DNA from: JBBROS01 sp965199595
GTDB taxonomy: Bacteria; Pseudomonadota; Alphaproteobacteria; Acetobacterales; Acetobacteraceae
Direction: 5' to 3'
Assembly: GCA_965199595.1 (NCBI GenBank)
Contig: OZ241182.1
Span: 2,294,001-2,358,000, forward strand
Length of the DNA stretch: 64,000 nt
Both the position numbers and the translations under genes were made by a program. The notes beneath the pieces are model-generated. The model saw only the letters and a program-made list of their open reading frames with translations. It did no database searches and had not been told where the DNA came from. Below, one piece after another: positions 11,812-19,576 of the stretch. Position 1 is the stretch's first letter, and each line of letters starts with the position of its first letter.

Positions 11812-12312
11812 TCAGTGCCGATCAGGCGGCACGTCCCGAAGGTGCACGAAGCGTGTGCCCTCGATGGCATAGAAATGCGTGCCGGCGTCGCCGTCCCGCT
11901 CGTCGCGCCGCCCCGTGAGCACCAGCAGCCGGCTGTCCAGACGGTAGCATAGCGGCTCCACGTCGACCGGCGGGGCCTGCTCGTCCGAATACCAGCAGCA
12001 AAGAGAGCCTGGCAGCCAGACGACCGCGCCCGTCCTCACGTCCACCGCAGCACCCATCACGCATTCCGCGCCGCAGCCCCAGCTGGCCAGCACGTAGTGC
12101 CCGGCGAAATCCGGCTTCTGACTCAACGTCCAGCGCAGCCGGGTCCGCCAGTGCACGTCGTCTCCCTTCAGCACCAGCCGGTTGCGGCCCCCATAGGCCG
12201 GTCCGGCCGGAAAGTCCTCATAGCGCGGCAGGCCCGGTGGGGGCTCGGGTGATGCTGCCCATGCCGCGGGCAGGAGTGGCAGAAGACAGGCGGCGAGCAG
12301 GACGGAGCGCAT
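11812..12312 (-). CDS. Hypothetical secreted protein with WGCGAECVMGAAVD motif
   Basis: A 166-residue exported protein. The signal peptide is SVLLAACLLPLLPAAWA; the mature part contains GHYVLASWGCGAECVMGAAV and a late THFYAIEGTRFVHLRDV. The GHY...WGCG.EC.MGA pattern recurs in uncharacterised secreted proteobacterial proteins. Cysteine pairs suggest disulfides. ATG 12312 is used because it directly precedes the signal peptide. The function is unknown. Confidence 0.72.
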   Translation of the reverse strand: MRSVLLAACLLPLLPAAWAASPEPPPGLPRYEDFPAGPAYGGRNRLVLKGDDVHWRTRLRWTLSQKPDFAGHYVLASWGCGAECVMGAAVDVRTGAVVWLPGSLCCWYSDEQAPPVDVEPLCYRLDSRLLVLTGRRDERDGDAGTHFYAIEGTRFVHLRDVPPDRH

Positions 12313-12379
12313 GCCCGAACATAGCTCGGGCGGAATGATCCTGACCAATGGCTGTTCCTGCCTTCGCTCCGCGTGGTGC

Positions 12380-13072
12380 TCAGCCCTGCCAGACATAGGA
12401 CCAGTGCGGCGCGAGTGTTCGCAACACCTGCATGTTGCCGTCCAAAGGAGATCCGGCGGCAGGACGGTACAGGAAGGAGGTGATCCAGGGCGTGCCGCCC
12501 GGCAAGGGCTCGTTCAATGCGATCCCGCCGTCCTGCTGCCGGTTGAAGCCGGCGAGCCGGAGTCGTTCGAGGGCGGCACGCAGGGCGCCATACTGGGCCG
12601 GGGGGATGCCCAGTTCGCGAAGCACGTCGATCTCGCGCAGGACCGGCTGGGACGCGTCGGGCGCCACCTGCTCGCGATACTGGGTGACGAGCTGCCCGTT
12701 GATGAAGCGGTAACTGTCGTACCGGCCGGTCTCGCCCGTGCCGTTCGGAAGCGGAGCGTCATGGCCGAGCTCGAGCGAGGTGATCGCCGGGGCAGCCTGG
12801 ATGGCGGCCACGAGAGCCTCCAGCCTGGTGCGGTTCAGCCAGAAATACCCCGTGGTGGTGCCGAAGGCCGCCCAGACCGTCACGGCGAACAGGATGCCTA
12901 TGATGGGACCTGTCACCCATCGCCGGCCTGCCGCCGCCGACAGCGCCGGGATCGCGATGACCATGAAGGCGGCCGTGGCGAGCGGGTCGTAGGCAGCGAC
13001 GCTCCAGCCGAAGGCGGCGAGCGCCGCGAGGCCGACCCCGAAGGTGAGCTGCCGTATCCTGCTGCCCTGCAT
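12380..13072 (-). CDS. Hypothetical membrane protein
   Basis: A 230-residue protein with about three N-terminal membrane helices (GVGLAALAAFGWSVAA, AAFMVIAIPALSAAA, IIGILFAVTVWAAFG) and a soluble C-terminal part of about 140 residues with YDSYRFINGQLVTQYR. ATG 13072 has GGAG seven bases upstream, preferred over a start eight codons earlier. I do not recognise the family. It lies in the block of envelope proteins. Confidence 0.68.
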   Translation of the reverse strand: MQGSRIRQLTFGVGLAALAAFGWSVAAYDPLATAAFMVIAIPALSAAAGRRWVTGPIIGILFAVTVWAAFGTTTGYFWLNRTRLEALVAAIQAAPAITSLELGHDAPLPNGTGETGRYDSYRFINGQLVTQYREQVAPDASQPVLREIDVLRELGIPPAQYGALRAALERLRLAGFNRQQDGGIALNEPLPGGTPWITSFLYRPAAGSPLDGNMQVLRTLAPHWSYVWQG

Positions 13073-13156
13073 CCGAACTCCGTGACTGCCGTCCAAGATT
13101 GCGCCCGTGCTCCGGCGAATGCACGATGGCCCCGGCAGATTGCACGGAACGGACCC

Positions 13157-14233
13157 ATGGGCGTGACGAACAGGGCATCAGGCACACCAACACGCCGGGG
13201 GGCGCGCGTGCTGCTCGGCCTGGCGGCCACGGCCGTCGCGGCGGCAGGACCGCCACCAGCACCGGCCCGTCATCCGACGCAGCCCGTGGCCCGCCCTGCC
13301 CCACCCGCACAGGCTGCGCCGCCCGCACAGCCCGCGTCGCCCGCACAGCCCGCGCCGCCCGATCCAGCCGGCCCGGAAGCGGCCATGGCGCGTGACCCGG
13401 CACTGCGCCGCTGCCGGGACCTGCTGGAGCCGGTCTCGCCCAGCGCGTCGCCGCCGGGCCCCGTGTCGATCGAGGCGACCGGGCCGGATGAGTGCCGGTT
13501 CCGCAACATCCGCCTGGGCCTGGGCGGCTTCGTGGGCTACCGCATGGACGCGCTGCTGGTGCGCGGCATCCCGTTCGACCGGCCGCAGGGGCCGCTGGCT
13601 CCGGTCCATGCCCGCGTGGAGGCGCGCGGGATCACGCTGGCCCTCCGCGATCAGCCGGCGAAGCTGGCCTGGATGACGCGGTGGCAGCAGTTGCCATTCG
13701 ACCTGGTGGTGGACGCCACCTACGATCCGGCGACCACCACGCTGGCGCTGAACGAGTTCACCATGGATGGCCGGCTGCTCGGCCATGTCGGGCTGCAGGC
13801 CCGGCTGCAGAACGTCCATCTGCTCACGACGCGCGCCGACGGCATACCGGAGATGCAGGCGCCACCCGGCCTCAGGTCGCTCCACCTGGAGCTGGACAGC
13901 CTGACGTTCCTGGCGAGCTACGTCCTGCCGTTGGTCGTGAACCTGCTGCCCGACGATGATCCGGACGCCGCATTCCAGGCTGGCCGGGTCAAGGTGATCG
14001 CAGCGATCAACGCCCTGCTGCCCCTCTCGGGTGCATCGGCGGATACCACCGCGGCGGTGGTGCAGCTGGTCTCCGACTTCCCGCACCCCGACCACCCGGT
14101 CGTGCTGGACATCGTGGCGAACACACCCGTCACGCCCGACGCCGTGCTCGCCGCGGTCGAGGAACCGGCGCGGCTCCCGGCGCTGCTGCGGGCCCTCGCC
14201 GTCACGGCAACCTATGCGGGTGCGCTCCGCTGA
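13157..14233 (+). CDS. Hypothetical secreted protein with Pro/Ala-rich linker
   Basis: A 358-residue protein with a basic N-terminus and a hydrophobic signal (VLLGLAATAVAAAG). A linker of about 45 residues is rich in P, A and Q (imperfect PAQPA repeats), and a beta-rich domain of about 270 residues follows, containing DECRFRNIRLGLGGFVGYRM and ALNEFTMDGRLLGHVGLQ. The repeated short beta pattern recalls proteins that line membrane-facing grooves, but that is impression only. It starts at ATG and diverges from the membrane protein at 13072. Confidence 0.68.
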   Translation: MGVTNRASGTPTRRGARVLLGLAATAVAAAGPPPAPARHPTQPVARPAPPAQAAPPAQPASPAQPAPPDPAGPEAAMARDPALRRCRDLLEPVSPSASPPGPVSIEATGPDECRFRNIRLGLGGFVGYRMDALLVRGIPFDRPQGPLAPVHARVEARGITLALRDQPAKLAWMTRWQQLPFDLVVDATYDPATTTLALNEFTMDGRLLGHVGLQARLQNVHLLTTRADGIPEMQAPPGLRSLHLELDSLTFLASYVLPLVVNLLPDDDPDAAFQAGRVKVIAAINALLPLSGASADTTAAVVQLVSDFPHPDHPVVLDIVANTPVTPDAVLAAVEEPARLPALLRALAVTATYAGALR

Positions 14234-14249
14234 GGCGGGTGCCGGAGAC

Positions 14250-14303
14250 GGACGCATCAGGAGCGTCCTTGCGCCGCCCACCCGGGAACGGCCCGGCGGC
14301 GCA
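14250..14303. terminator. Two adjacent hairpins between convergent genes
   Basis: The first hairpin is GGACGC (14250-14255) pairing with GCGTCC (14263-14268) across a seven-base loop. The second is a nine-base stem, TGCGCCGCC (14270-14278) with GGCGGCGCA (14295-14303), around a 16-base loop. They lie between the stops of two converging genes, fitting a bidirectional terminator, though neither has a long T tract. Confidence 0.5.
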
Positions 14304-14353
14304 GACCGGGACAGCCCGGTCGGTTGCGCCAGACGCCTTGAAGCCTCACCTCT

Positions 14354-15322
14354 TCAATGCGTCCCGGTCTCACGGCTTCCTGCGACCGCCGGCAGATCAC
14401 GCAGGGCGCTGCGCCCGCCCCATGCGGCGGCGATGGCGACCGGGACCATGAAGCAGCTGAACCCGAGCTTTGCGGCCGGGAGGGTGGGCCAGGCCCACAG
14501 ACCGGCGAGTGCCGCAATGGCGCAGCCGATTCCTGACCGCCAGCCGCGGCGCAGATCGGCTATGGCACCAGGCCGGCGCCGGGCCAGGCGGAAGCCGCCG
14601 CGGAACACCAGGGTACTCACTACCAGCACCAGGGCTGCCACCAGCGCCGCGGGCCAGATCGCGCCGCCGGGCCCGACCGGCTCCATGGTCGCGACGATGG
14701 TGAAAAAGAGGCCGTTGATCAGCGTACCGCTGACGGACAGGGATCCCTTCGTAAGCGTGTTCGCCGCAGCCGGGGTCAGCATCCGGCCACCGGGCATCGG
14801 CGTTCCCGGCGGGATGTAGGCGGCCGATCCGGTCCCGCCCGGCAGGCTGGAGCGGCGCAGCGCAACCAGGCCGACGCCCGCCAGCGCCGTGGTCAGGCCG
14901 AGGATGACCCACATGGCCACGGGGGTGTCGAGATAGTTGCTGCCGCCCTCCAGCACCCCGGCCTGCCGGATCCTTGGCGCCACGAACAGGGCCAGCAACG
15001 CAAGGCACGGCGCCAGGACGAGAACGAGCCACATGGCCTTCACGGCCCAGACCGCATAGGACTGCGCGCCCCAGAGCCACACCATCACCGGCGCCGCGAG
15101 CAGCCAGAAGAGCGGGTTGCCGCGAACGTTGCCGCCCGGCGCGATCAGCACCGCCACCCACCCGGCCAGCATGGCAAGGGACGCCAGCAAGGCGAAGGCG
15201 AAGGCGATCGGGGCGGGCTTCTCGCGCTTCAGCCCCTCGGCACGGGCGGCCCAGCTCCGGTCTTCCGGGGCTGCCGACGCTGGCGTCCGGTGGCTGTGTC
15301 TGCCTGCCATGTTCGGGTCCAT
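14354..15322 (-). CDS. Hypothetical multi-pass membrane protein
   Basis: A 322-residue protein with seven or so predicted helices, for example IAFAFALLASLAMLAGWVAV, WLVLVLAPCLALLALFVA and WVILGLTTALAGVGLVAL. A roughly 40-residue soluble loop with PGTPMPGGRMLTPAAANTL sits between two helix groups. It starts at ATG 15322, with GGAG unusually close (two bases), so ATG 15310 is a possible alternative. I do not recognise a family. It converges on the Pro/Ala-linker gene. Confidence 0.65.
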   Translation of the reverse strand: MDPNMAGRHSHRTPASAAPEDRSWAARAEGLKREKPAPIAFAFALLASLAMLAGWVAVLIAPGGNVRGNPLFWLLAAPVMVWLWGAQSYAVWAVKAMWLVLVLAPCLALLALFVAPRIRQAGVLEGGSNYLDTPVAMWVILGLTTALAGVGLVALRRSSLPGGTGSAAYIPPGTPMPGGRMLTPAAANTLTKGSLSVSGTLINGLFFTIVATMEPVGPGGAIWPAALVAALVLVVSTLVFRGGFRLARRRPGAIADLRRGWRSGIGCAIAALAGLWAWPTLPAAKLGFSCFMVPVAIAAAWGGRSALRDLPAVAGSRETGTH

Positions 15323-15469
15323 TTCTCCGGGCCTCTGCCAAGCCGGACGCCGGCCTCCGCCATCGCTCGATCGTCCAAACCGGACAGGCCTCGACCGTGC
15401 CGGTCCAACATGTTGCCGTCAATGCTCGAATGGGGGAGTGTCGCCGCAGGGGCGGGCAAGCCAGCCCTG

Positions 15470-16288
15470 ATGCAACACGGGAGCGGTCATTTGGCATTCA
15501 GATCCCCTCGATCCAGCGTTCGCCGCCCGTGCCTGGTGCTGCTCGGGCTGGTGCTGGCCTCCCCTGCCGCGCTGGCGCAGGCCCCGGCACCGCGGGCGGA
15601 CCCGGATGCGACGGCGGCAGCGAGCCCGGGGCGGCGACCCCTGGGCATCATCACGACCCACGCGGACGCAAAGCGCCGCCTGCCGAACACGGTATCGGAT
15701 GCGGTGGTCAGCATCGAGGTGCACGGGCGCGACCTGCGGAGCACGGCATCCCAGCTGGGCCGGCAGTCGCAGGCGCTGCTCACCTTCCTGCGCGGGCAAC
15801 CGGCCGAGCGGCTGCGCACGGATGGCATGAGCTTCGACCCGGAAACCCAGGAGCTGCGCGGGCAGCCCGACCGGATCAAGGGCTATACCGGGCACCTGAC
15901 CGTCTCGTTCCGCACCACGCCGGAGCAACTGCCGGCGCTGCTGGCCGGCTGCCTGGAGAACGGGGCCACGGGACTGGGGCAGTTCGGCTCCTCCCCGCGC
16001 GAGCAGGAGATGGAGGCGGCCCGGCTGGAGATGGTGACCGAGGCGAGCCAGGCCGCGCTGGCCCAGGCCCGCGCGATCGCCACCGCGGCCGGCCAGCGGA
16101 TCGCGGGAATCGAGGTTGTGGAAGTCGATCCCGTGCCCGGCGGCAGCCTCAGTCCGGCTCTGCTTGAATTCGCCCCGGCACGCGCGGCGCTGCCCGCGCC
16201 ATCGGTGCGGCCGGTCGCCATCCAGGCCGGCGATTCCAGCTTTTCCGTCACGGTGGTGATGGTGCTTCGCGTGGCGCCGCCAGAGTAG
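15470..16288 (+). CDS. Secreted SIMPL-domain (DUF541) protein
   Basis: A 272-residue exported protein. The signal peptide is CLVLLGLVLASPAALAQ. The body fits the SIMPL/DUF541 fold: VVSIEVHGRDLRSTASQLG, ALLTFLRGQPAERLRTDGM, IKGYTGHLTVSFRTTPEQL, then a helix ALAQARAIATAAGQRIAGIE and a last strand FSVTVVMVLRV. Members of this family are periplasmic or outer-membrane associated with poorly known roles. Start is uncertain: ATG 15470 lacks a clear Shine-Dalgarno, while an in-frame TTG at 15491 has GGGAG seven to nine bases upstream. Confidence 0.8.
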   Translation: MQHGSGHLAFRSPRSSVRRPCLVLLGLVLASPAALAQAPAPRADPDATAAASPGRRPLGIITTHADAKRRLPNTVSDAVVSIEVHGRDLRSTASQLGRQSQALLTFLRGQPAERLRTDGMSFDPETQELRGQPDRIKGYTGHLTVSFRTTPEQLPALLAGCLENGATGLGQFGSSPREQEMEAARLEMVTEASQAALAQARAIATAAGQRIAGIEVVEVDPVPGGSLSPALLEFAPARAALPAPSVRPVAIQAGDSSFSVTVVMVLRVAPPE

Positions 16289-16424
16289 GCGGCCGGGCTG
16301 CCCCGTCAGACCAGTCGGAACGGAATGTCTCTCGATCGGCCTGAACGCAGGGCGGCTGGGGCGTGAAGCGCCGCTCGTTGCTCTATCTTGCTGCGCAGAC
16401 AGGCAGGCGGGAGGCCGCGGCGTC

Positions 16425-17297
16425 GTGAGGCGTTGGCTGGAGATGATGGCGATCGGCCTGGCGCTGGCGGTGTCGGCCTTTCCGTTCGTTGCACTCGCCC
16501 CCGAGCCGCCCGCCTTCGGCCATGGTGCCGCGCTGATCGTGGCGTCCGTCGCGATCCTGGCCACCATGGGCACGGGTTGGCAGGCCGGGACGGCGCAGCG
16601 GGCCGCGATCCTGGGCCGTGCCGCTGCAATGTTGACCGTCACCGTTGCCGCGGCAGCGATCCGCTACTTGATTGCTGATCACGTTCTGGCCGTGCCGACC
16701 ATGGACCTGCTGGCAAAGATGTTCGATCTGCATGGCGAGGACATTGACGACGCGGTTCTCTACGAGGTCTGGCTGGAGATCTGGCTGACCTGCGCAGCGG
16801 TGGTCCTGGTCGCACGTCGGCTGCGCCGGGCCGTGCGGCCGCCAAGGCCGGCGAAGGCAGCCAGGCCCGGGCCATGGGACCGCCCGGATCCGCCCGCCGT
16901 GCTGAAGCCGCGGTGGAACGCCGCGACCATCGTGATGTTCCTGATCGGCCTCGGCGCCCTGGGCGGCGCGGTGATGGACGGGCACTGGACGGCGGCGTTC
17001 CTGTCCGGCTCGGTCCACGTCACCGGCACCATCGCCGATCCACAGCCGCATCCCATCATCCGGTTCACCGCGCAAGACGGAGCGGTGGTGCAGTTCCGGC
17101 AGAATGGTTTCGTGTCCCGCCCGCTGGGGGCCGACATACCGGTTGCCTATCAGACCCAGGACCCGGCGGGCACGGCGCAGGCGGACACGATCTGGGTGAA
17201 CTGGAGCAACATGCTGGGCATGCTCTGGATCGGCCTGGGCTTCACCATGGCGCCGTTCTTCGGCTTTCGCGCCGTGTTCCGGGCGGGCCGATGGTAG
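16425..17297 (+). CDS. Membrane protein with DUF3592-like domain
   Basis: A 290-residue protein. Helices occur at about 8-28, 34-50 and 67-82, then near 112-130 and 170-185. The last third matches the DUF3592 pattern: HVTGTIADPQPHPIIRFTAQ, VVQFRQNGF, IPVAYQTQDPAGTAQADTIW, then a closing helix MLWIGLGFTMAPFFGF. GTG start with GGGAGG about 11 bases upstream. Function is unknown. An ATG at codon 7 is an alternative start. Confidence 0.68.
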   Translation: MRRWLEMMAIGLALAVSAFPFVALAPEPPAFGHGAALIVASVAILATMGTGWQAGTAQRAAILGRAAAMLTVTVAAAAIRYLIADHVLAVPTMDLLAKMFDLHGEDIDDAVLYEVWLEIWLTCAAVVLVARRLRRAVRPPRPAKAARPGPWDRPDPPAVLKPRWNAATIVMFLIGLGALGGAVMDGHWTAAFLSGSVHVTGTIADPQPHPIIRFTAQDGAVVQFRQNGFVSRPLGADIPVAYQTQDPAGTAQADTIWVNWSNMLGMLWIGLGFTMAPFFGFRAVFRAGRW

Positions 17298-17338
17298 GCG
17301 GGACGAGCGGTCCGGCCGCCTCGCAGCCGGAGCCTGGT

Positions 17339-17956
17339 TTATGAACGGGACAAGGCTGTACCGGAGGCTGGCATCTGAACTAGCACGATGCGGCGGTCCG
17401 TGAGCACCGAGGCAAGGTCGCGCCGTTCAACGCTGTATTGCCGGGATCTGCCGCCAGTGCCGCGGATGACGATGTCCGTGTCGGTGCCCGGCAGCGCGTT
17501 GATCATCTCGCATCCCCCGAGCCGCCGCAGCCAGACCTGCACCGTGAGGCCATGCGCACCGGGCAGCATCGGCAGGGCCGTCATCGTTCCAGGCCGGAGC
17601 TGGGCGATCGGGACACCATCGAGCAGCAGGTCGAGCCTGTACCAGCTCAGCGCCTCCGGCAGGAGGGCCACGCGCAGCCGGGCCTCGCCGGGCGGCGGCG
17701 GGGCGACAGCCTGCCGGGCCGCAGCCTCGGTCATGGGACAGAGGCGCAGGTCGGGCGGCAGTGTCCGCAGCAGCACGCCCATGACCAGCATCGCCAGTCC
17801 GGCGCATGCCAGGGCCAAAAGGGGCGCCGCGGGCGCATAGGTGAGCGTTACCCCACCGGCAACCAGCCCGGCGGCGACCGCGGCGCATCCGGAGTCCCGG
17901 CGGTTGAACGGCGTGATCAAGGGCCCGCACTGCCGCTCACGGCCGCTTGCGTCCAC
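17339..17956 (-). CDS. Hypothetical membrane protein with PEGA-like C-terminal domain
   Basis: A 205-residue frame with two hydrophobic segments (AAVAAGLVAGGVTLTYA, LLALACAGLAMLVMGVLL). A beta-rich C-terminal domain reads LDLLLDGVPIAQLRPGT and MLPGAHGLTVQVWLRR, a layout like PEGA or DUF2846 surface domains (inference from pattern only). The GTG at 17956 overlaps the upstream gene by 20 bases; the true start may be a TTG at 17920. It is probably the second gene of a pair. Confidence 0.62.
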   Translation of the reverse strand: MDASGRERQCGPLITPFNRRDSGCAAVAAGLVAGGVTLTYAPAAPLLALACAGLAMLVMGVLLRTLPPDLRLCPMTEAAARQAVAPPPPGEARLRVALLPEALSWYRLDLLLDGVPIAQLRPGTMTALPMLPGAHGLTVQVWLRRLGGCEMINALPGTDTDIVIRGTGGRSRQYSVERRDLASVLTDRRIVLVQMPASGTALSRS

Positions 17957-18539
17957 GGGTGCGGGTCCGGGCCGGCTTCACCGCGCCCTGCATGCTGGCC
18001 AGCAGCGGAAAGCGTGTGTGCCACGGCAGCAAGGCCAGCAGCACCAGAGGAGCTGCAAGGACGAGCAGGCCGAAGACGAGGGTTTCCAGGCCAAGCCAAT
18101 CGCTCGTGCCGAGCAGGCCTGCCACGATCCAGGGGATCGGGCCTGCTCCGGTATCAGCCATCATGACCACAGCCACGAAACCCAGGATGAACCACCACAT
18201 GACGATCTTGTTGCCCAGCATCTGCAAACGCACCGCTTCGGTCACTATCACGGGCCGGGGCGACTGGATTGCGGACGTTGCCTCGGGTGCCGGCCAGCCG
18301 AACAGGCGTTGCGAGACCCGGCCCATCAGCCATGCGACACCCAAGGCTGCCCCCGCCGCCCAGAACTTGAAGGTCAAAACGCCCGCGACCAGCCATCTTG
18401 GCGCATCCGCCACAGGCGGCACGATCAACAGCTCGGTAAACCTCAACGCTGCGATGCAGAAGGCAATCTGTGCCGAGCCGCGGGCATAGTACATCCAGCC
18501 ATGGCCGGTGCCGGATCTCTTCCTGCCCGATGCCTTCAC
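17937..18539 (-). CDS. Hypothetical multi-pass membrane protein
   Basis: A 200-residue protein with about four helices (IAFCIAALRFTELLIV, WLVAGVLTFKFWAAGAALGV, KIVMWWFILGFVAVVMM, LVFGLLVLAAPLVLLALL) and a basic tail RTRTRGRKRP. It starts at GTG. It is the last of the eleven envelope genes before tRNA-Arg. Family not recognised. Confidence 0.62.
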   Translation of the reverse strand: MKASGRKRSGTGHGWMYYARGSAQIAFCIAALRFTELLIVPPVADAPRWLVAGVLTFKFWAAGAALGVAWLMGRVSQRLFGWPAPEATSAIQSPRPVIVTEAVRLQMLGNKIVMWWFILGFVAVVMMADTGAGPIPWIVAGLLGTSDWLGLETLVFGLLVLAAPLVLLALLPWHTRFPLLASMQGAVKPARTRTRGRKRP

Positions 18540-18691
18540 GACGCCCTTTGCAGCGATCCTACTCCGTATCGATAGCCCTTAGCCCTGCTGTGCTGCGGGT
18601 TTTCCGCCATCACAATGATCGAAGGTGGGGTGCCCCGACGCAGAAGCATCGAACCAGAAACATCAGGGCCCTCCTTCAACCTTCTATGATT

Positions 18692-18768
18692 TGGCGCGCC
18701 CTGAGGGATTCGAACCCCCGACATGCGGATTAGAAGGCCGCCGCTCTATCCAACTGAGCTAAGGGCGC
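18692..18768 (-). tRNA. tRNA-Arg (anticodon TCT)
   Basis: A full 77-base cloverleaf with encoded CCA. The acceptor GCGCCCT pairs with AGGGCGC, the D-stem GCTC with GAGC, and the T-arm loop is TTCGAAT. The anticodon loop CTTCTAA gives TCT, reading AGA/AGG, codons rare in this high-GC genome. The anticodon-stem base pair 31-39 is C opposite T, a mismatch next to the loop. The 3' end faces the accessory block. Confidence 0.96.
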
Positions 18769-18800
18769 TCGCCGGCCCGGTCTGGCTCCCGGGGCGGTGG

Positions 18801-19109
18801 TCAGTGCGTCCAGTTCTCCGTTCGGCCATACTTGAAGTTGTCGGCATAGACCTTCGGCTTGATCGGCTTCACGGCCGGTGCCTGCTCGATGTCATAAGGG
18901 ATGCCGTTCGATTCGGCATAGGTGACGGCATCATCCCGCGTCGGGAAGCTCAGACGCACCTGCACCTGCGTGTTCTGGCTGCCCCACCACCCCATCATCG
19001 GGTCGTTGGTCTCGCGCTCGGCGGAATACCAGTCCAGCACCCAGAGCCCGGCACCCACAACGCCGGACTGCGTGGCCGTTTTCGGTCGCATGAAGATACG
19101 GGCACGCAT
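18801..19109 (-). CDS. ETC complex I subunit, NDUFS4 family
   Basis: A 102-residue homologue of the mitochondrial 18-kDa (AQDQ/NDUFS4) accessory subunit of NADH:ubiquinone oxidoreductase, found in alphaproteobacterial complex I. It shows the family core: ARIFMRPKTATQSG at the start, WVLDWYSAERETNDPMMGWW, then QVRLSFPTRDDAVTYAESNG and KVYADNFKYGRTENWTH at the end. The main nuo operon is not in this window; these genes commonly stand alone. It starts at ATG, 32 bases upstream of the tRNA-Arg 5' end, with the same polarity. Confidence 0.93.
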   Translation of the reverse strand: MRARIFMRPKTATQSGVVGAGLWVLDWYSAERETNDPMMGWWGSQNTQVQVRLSFPTRDDAVTYAESNGIPYDIEQAPAVKPIKPKVYADNFKYGRTENWTH

Positions 19110-19258
19110 GACGGAACCTCCTGTGTCGCCGCCCCCTATACACCAGACCCGGCACGCAGGGGAGAGGCCCGCGCCACCGGAGTCATGAACAGGGATGACG
19201 GACCCCGGCCGCCGCCAGCGCCGCCCGGAAGCTTCGGGGCGCCCTCCTCGCCGTCCAG

Positions 19259-19576
19259 CTATCCGCCCAGCTTCGCGAACACCTGGCGGTCCCGGTTCTC
19301 CTGCATCAACACGCGAAACCCCGGGATGGTCTCCAGCATCAGCCCGGACGGCACCCCGGTCTCCTCATCCGCCACTACGGCGGCATAGGCAGCGCCGCTG
19401 AGCTTTTCCCATTTGTTGCCGGCCGGCTTCTTGGCCTCCACGTGCACCACGGTGGCCTTCATCACCAGGCGCACGATCGCCTCCTTCGGCCTCGATGGCC
19501 TGGTGAGGCTCAGATAGCCGCCGATCTCGGTCCAGCCGGCGCCCAGCGCCCAGGCCTTCAGCTCATCCTGCGTCAT
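19259..19576 (-). CDS. Hypothetical protein coupled to ABC-F gene
   Basis: A 105-residue soluble protein (DELKAWALGAGWTEIGGYLS, AAYAAVVADEETGVPSG, MLETIPGFRVLMQENRDRQV). The ATG overlaps the TGA of the ABC-F gene (ATGA), so translational coupling is likely. No known domain is recognised. The mixed polar composition and tight overlap argue for a real gene, perhaps linked to ribosome-associated ABC-F function. Confidence 0.7.
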   Translation of the reverse strand: MTQDELKAWALGAGWTEIGGYLSLTRPSRPKEAIVRLVMKATVVHVEAKKPAGNKWEKLSGAAYAAVVADEETGVPSGLMLETIPGFRVLMQENRDRQVFAKLGG

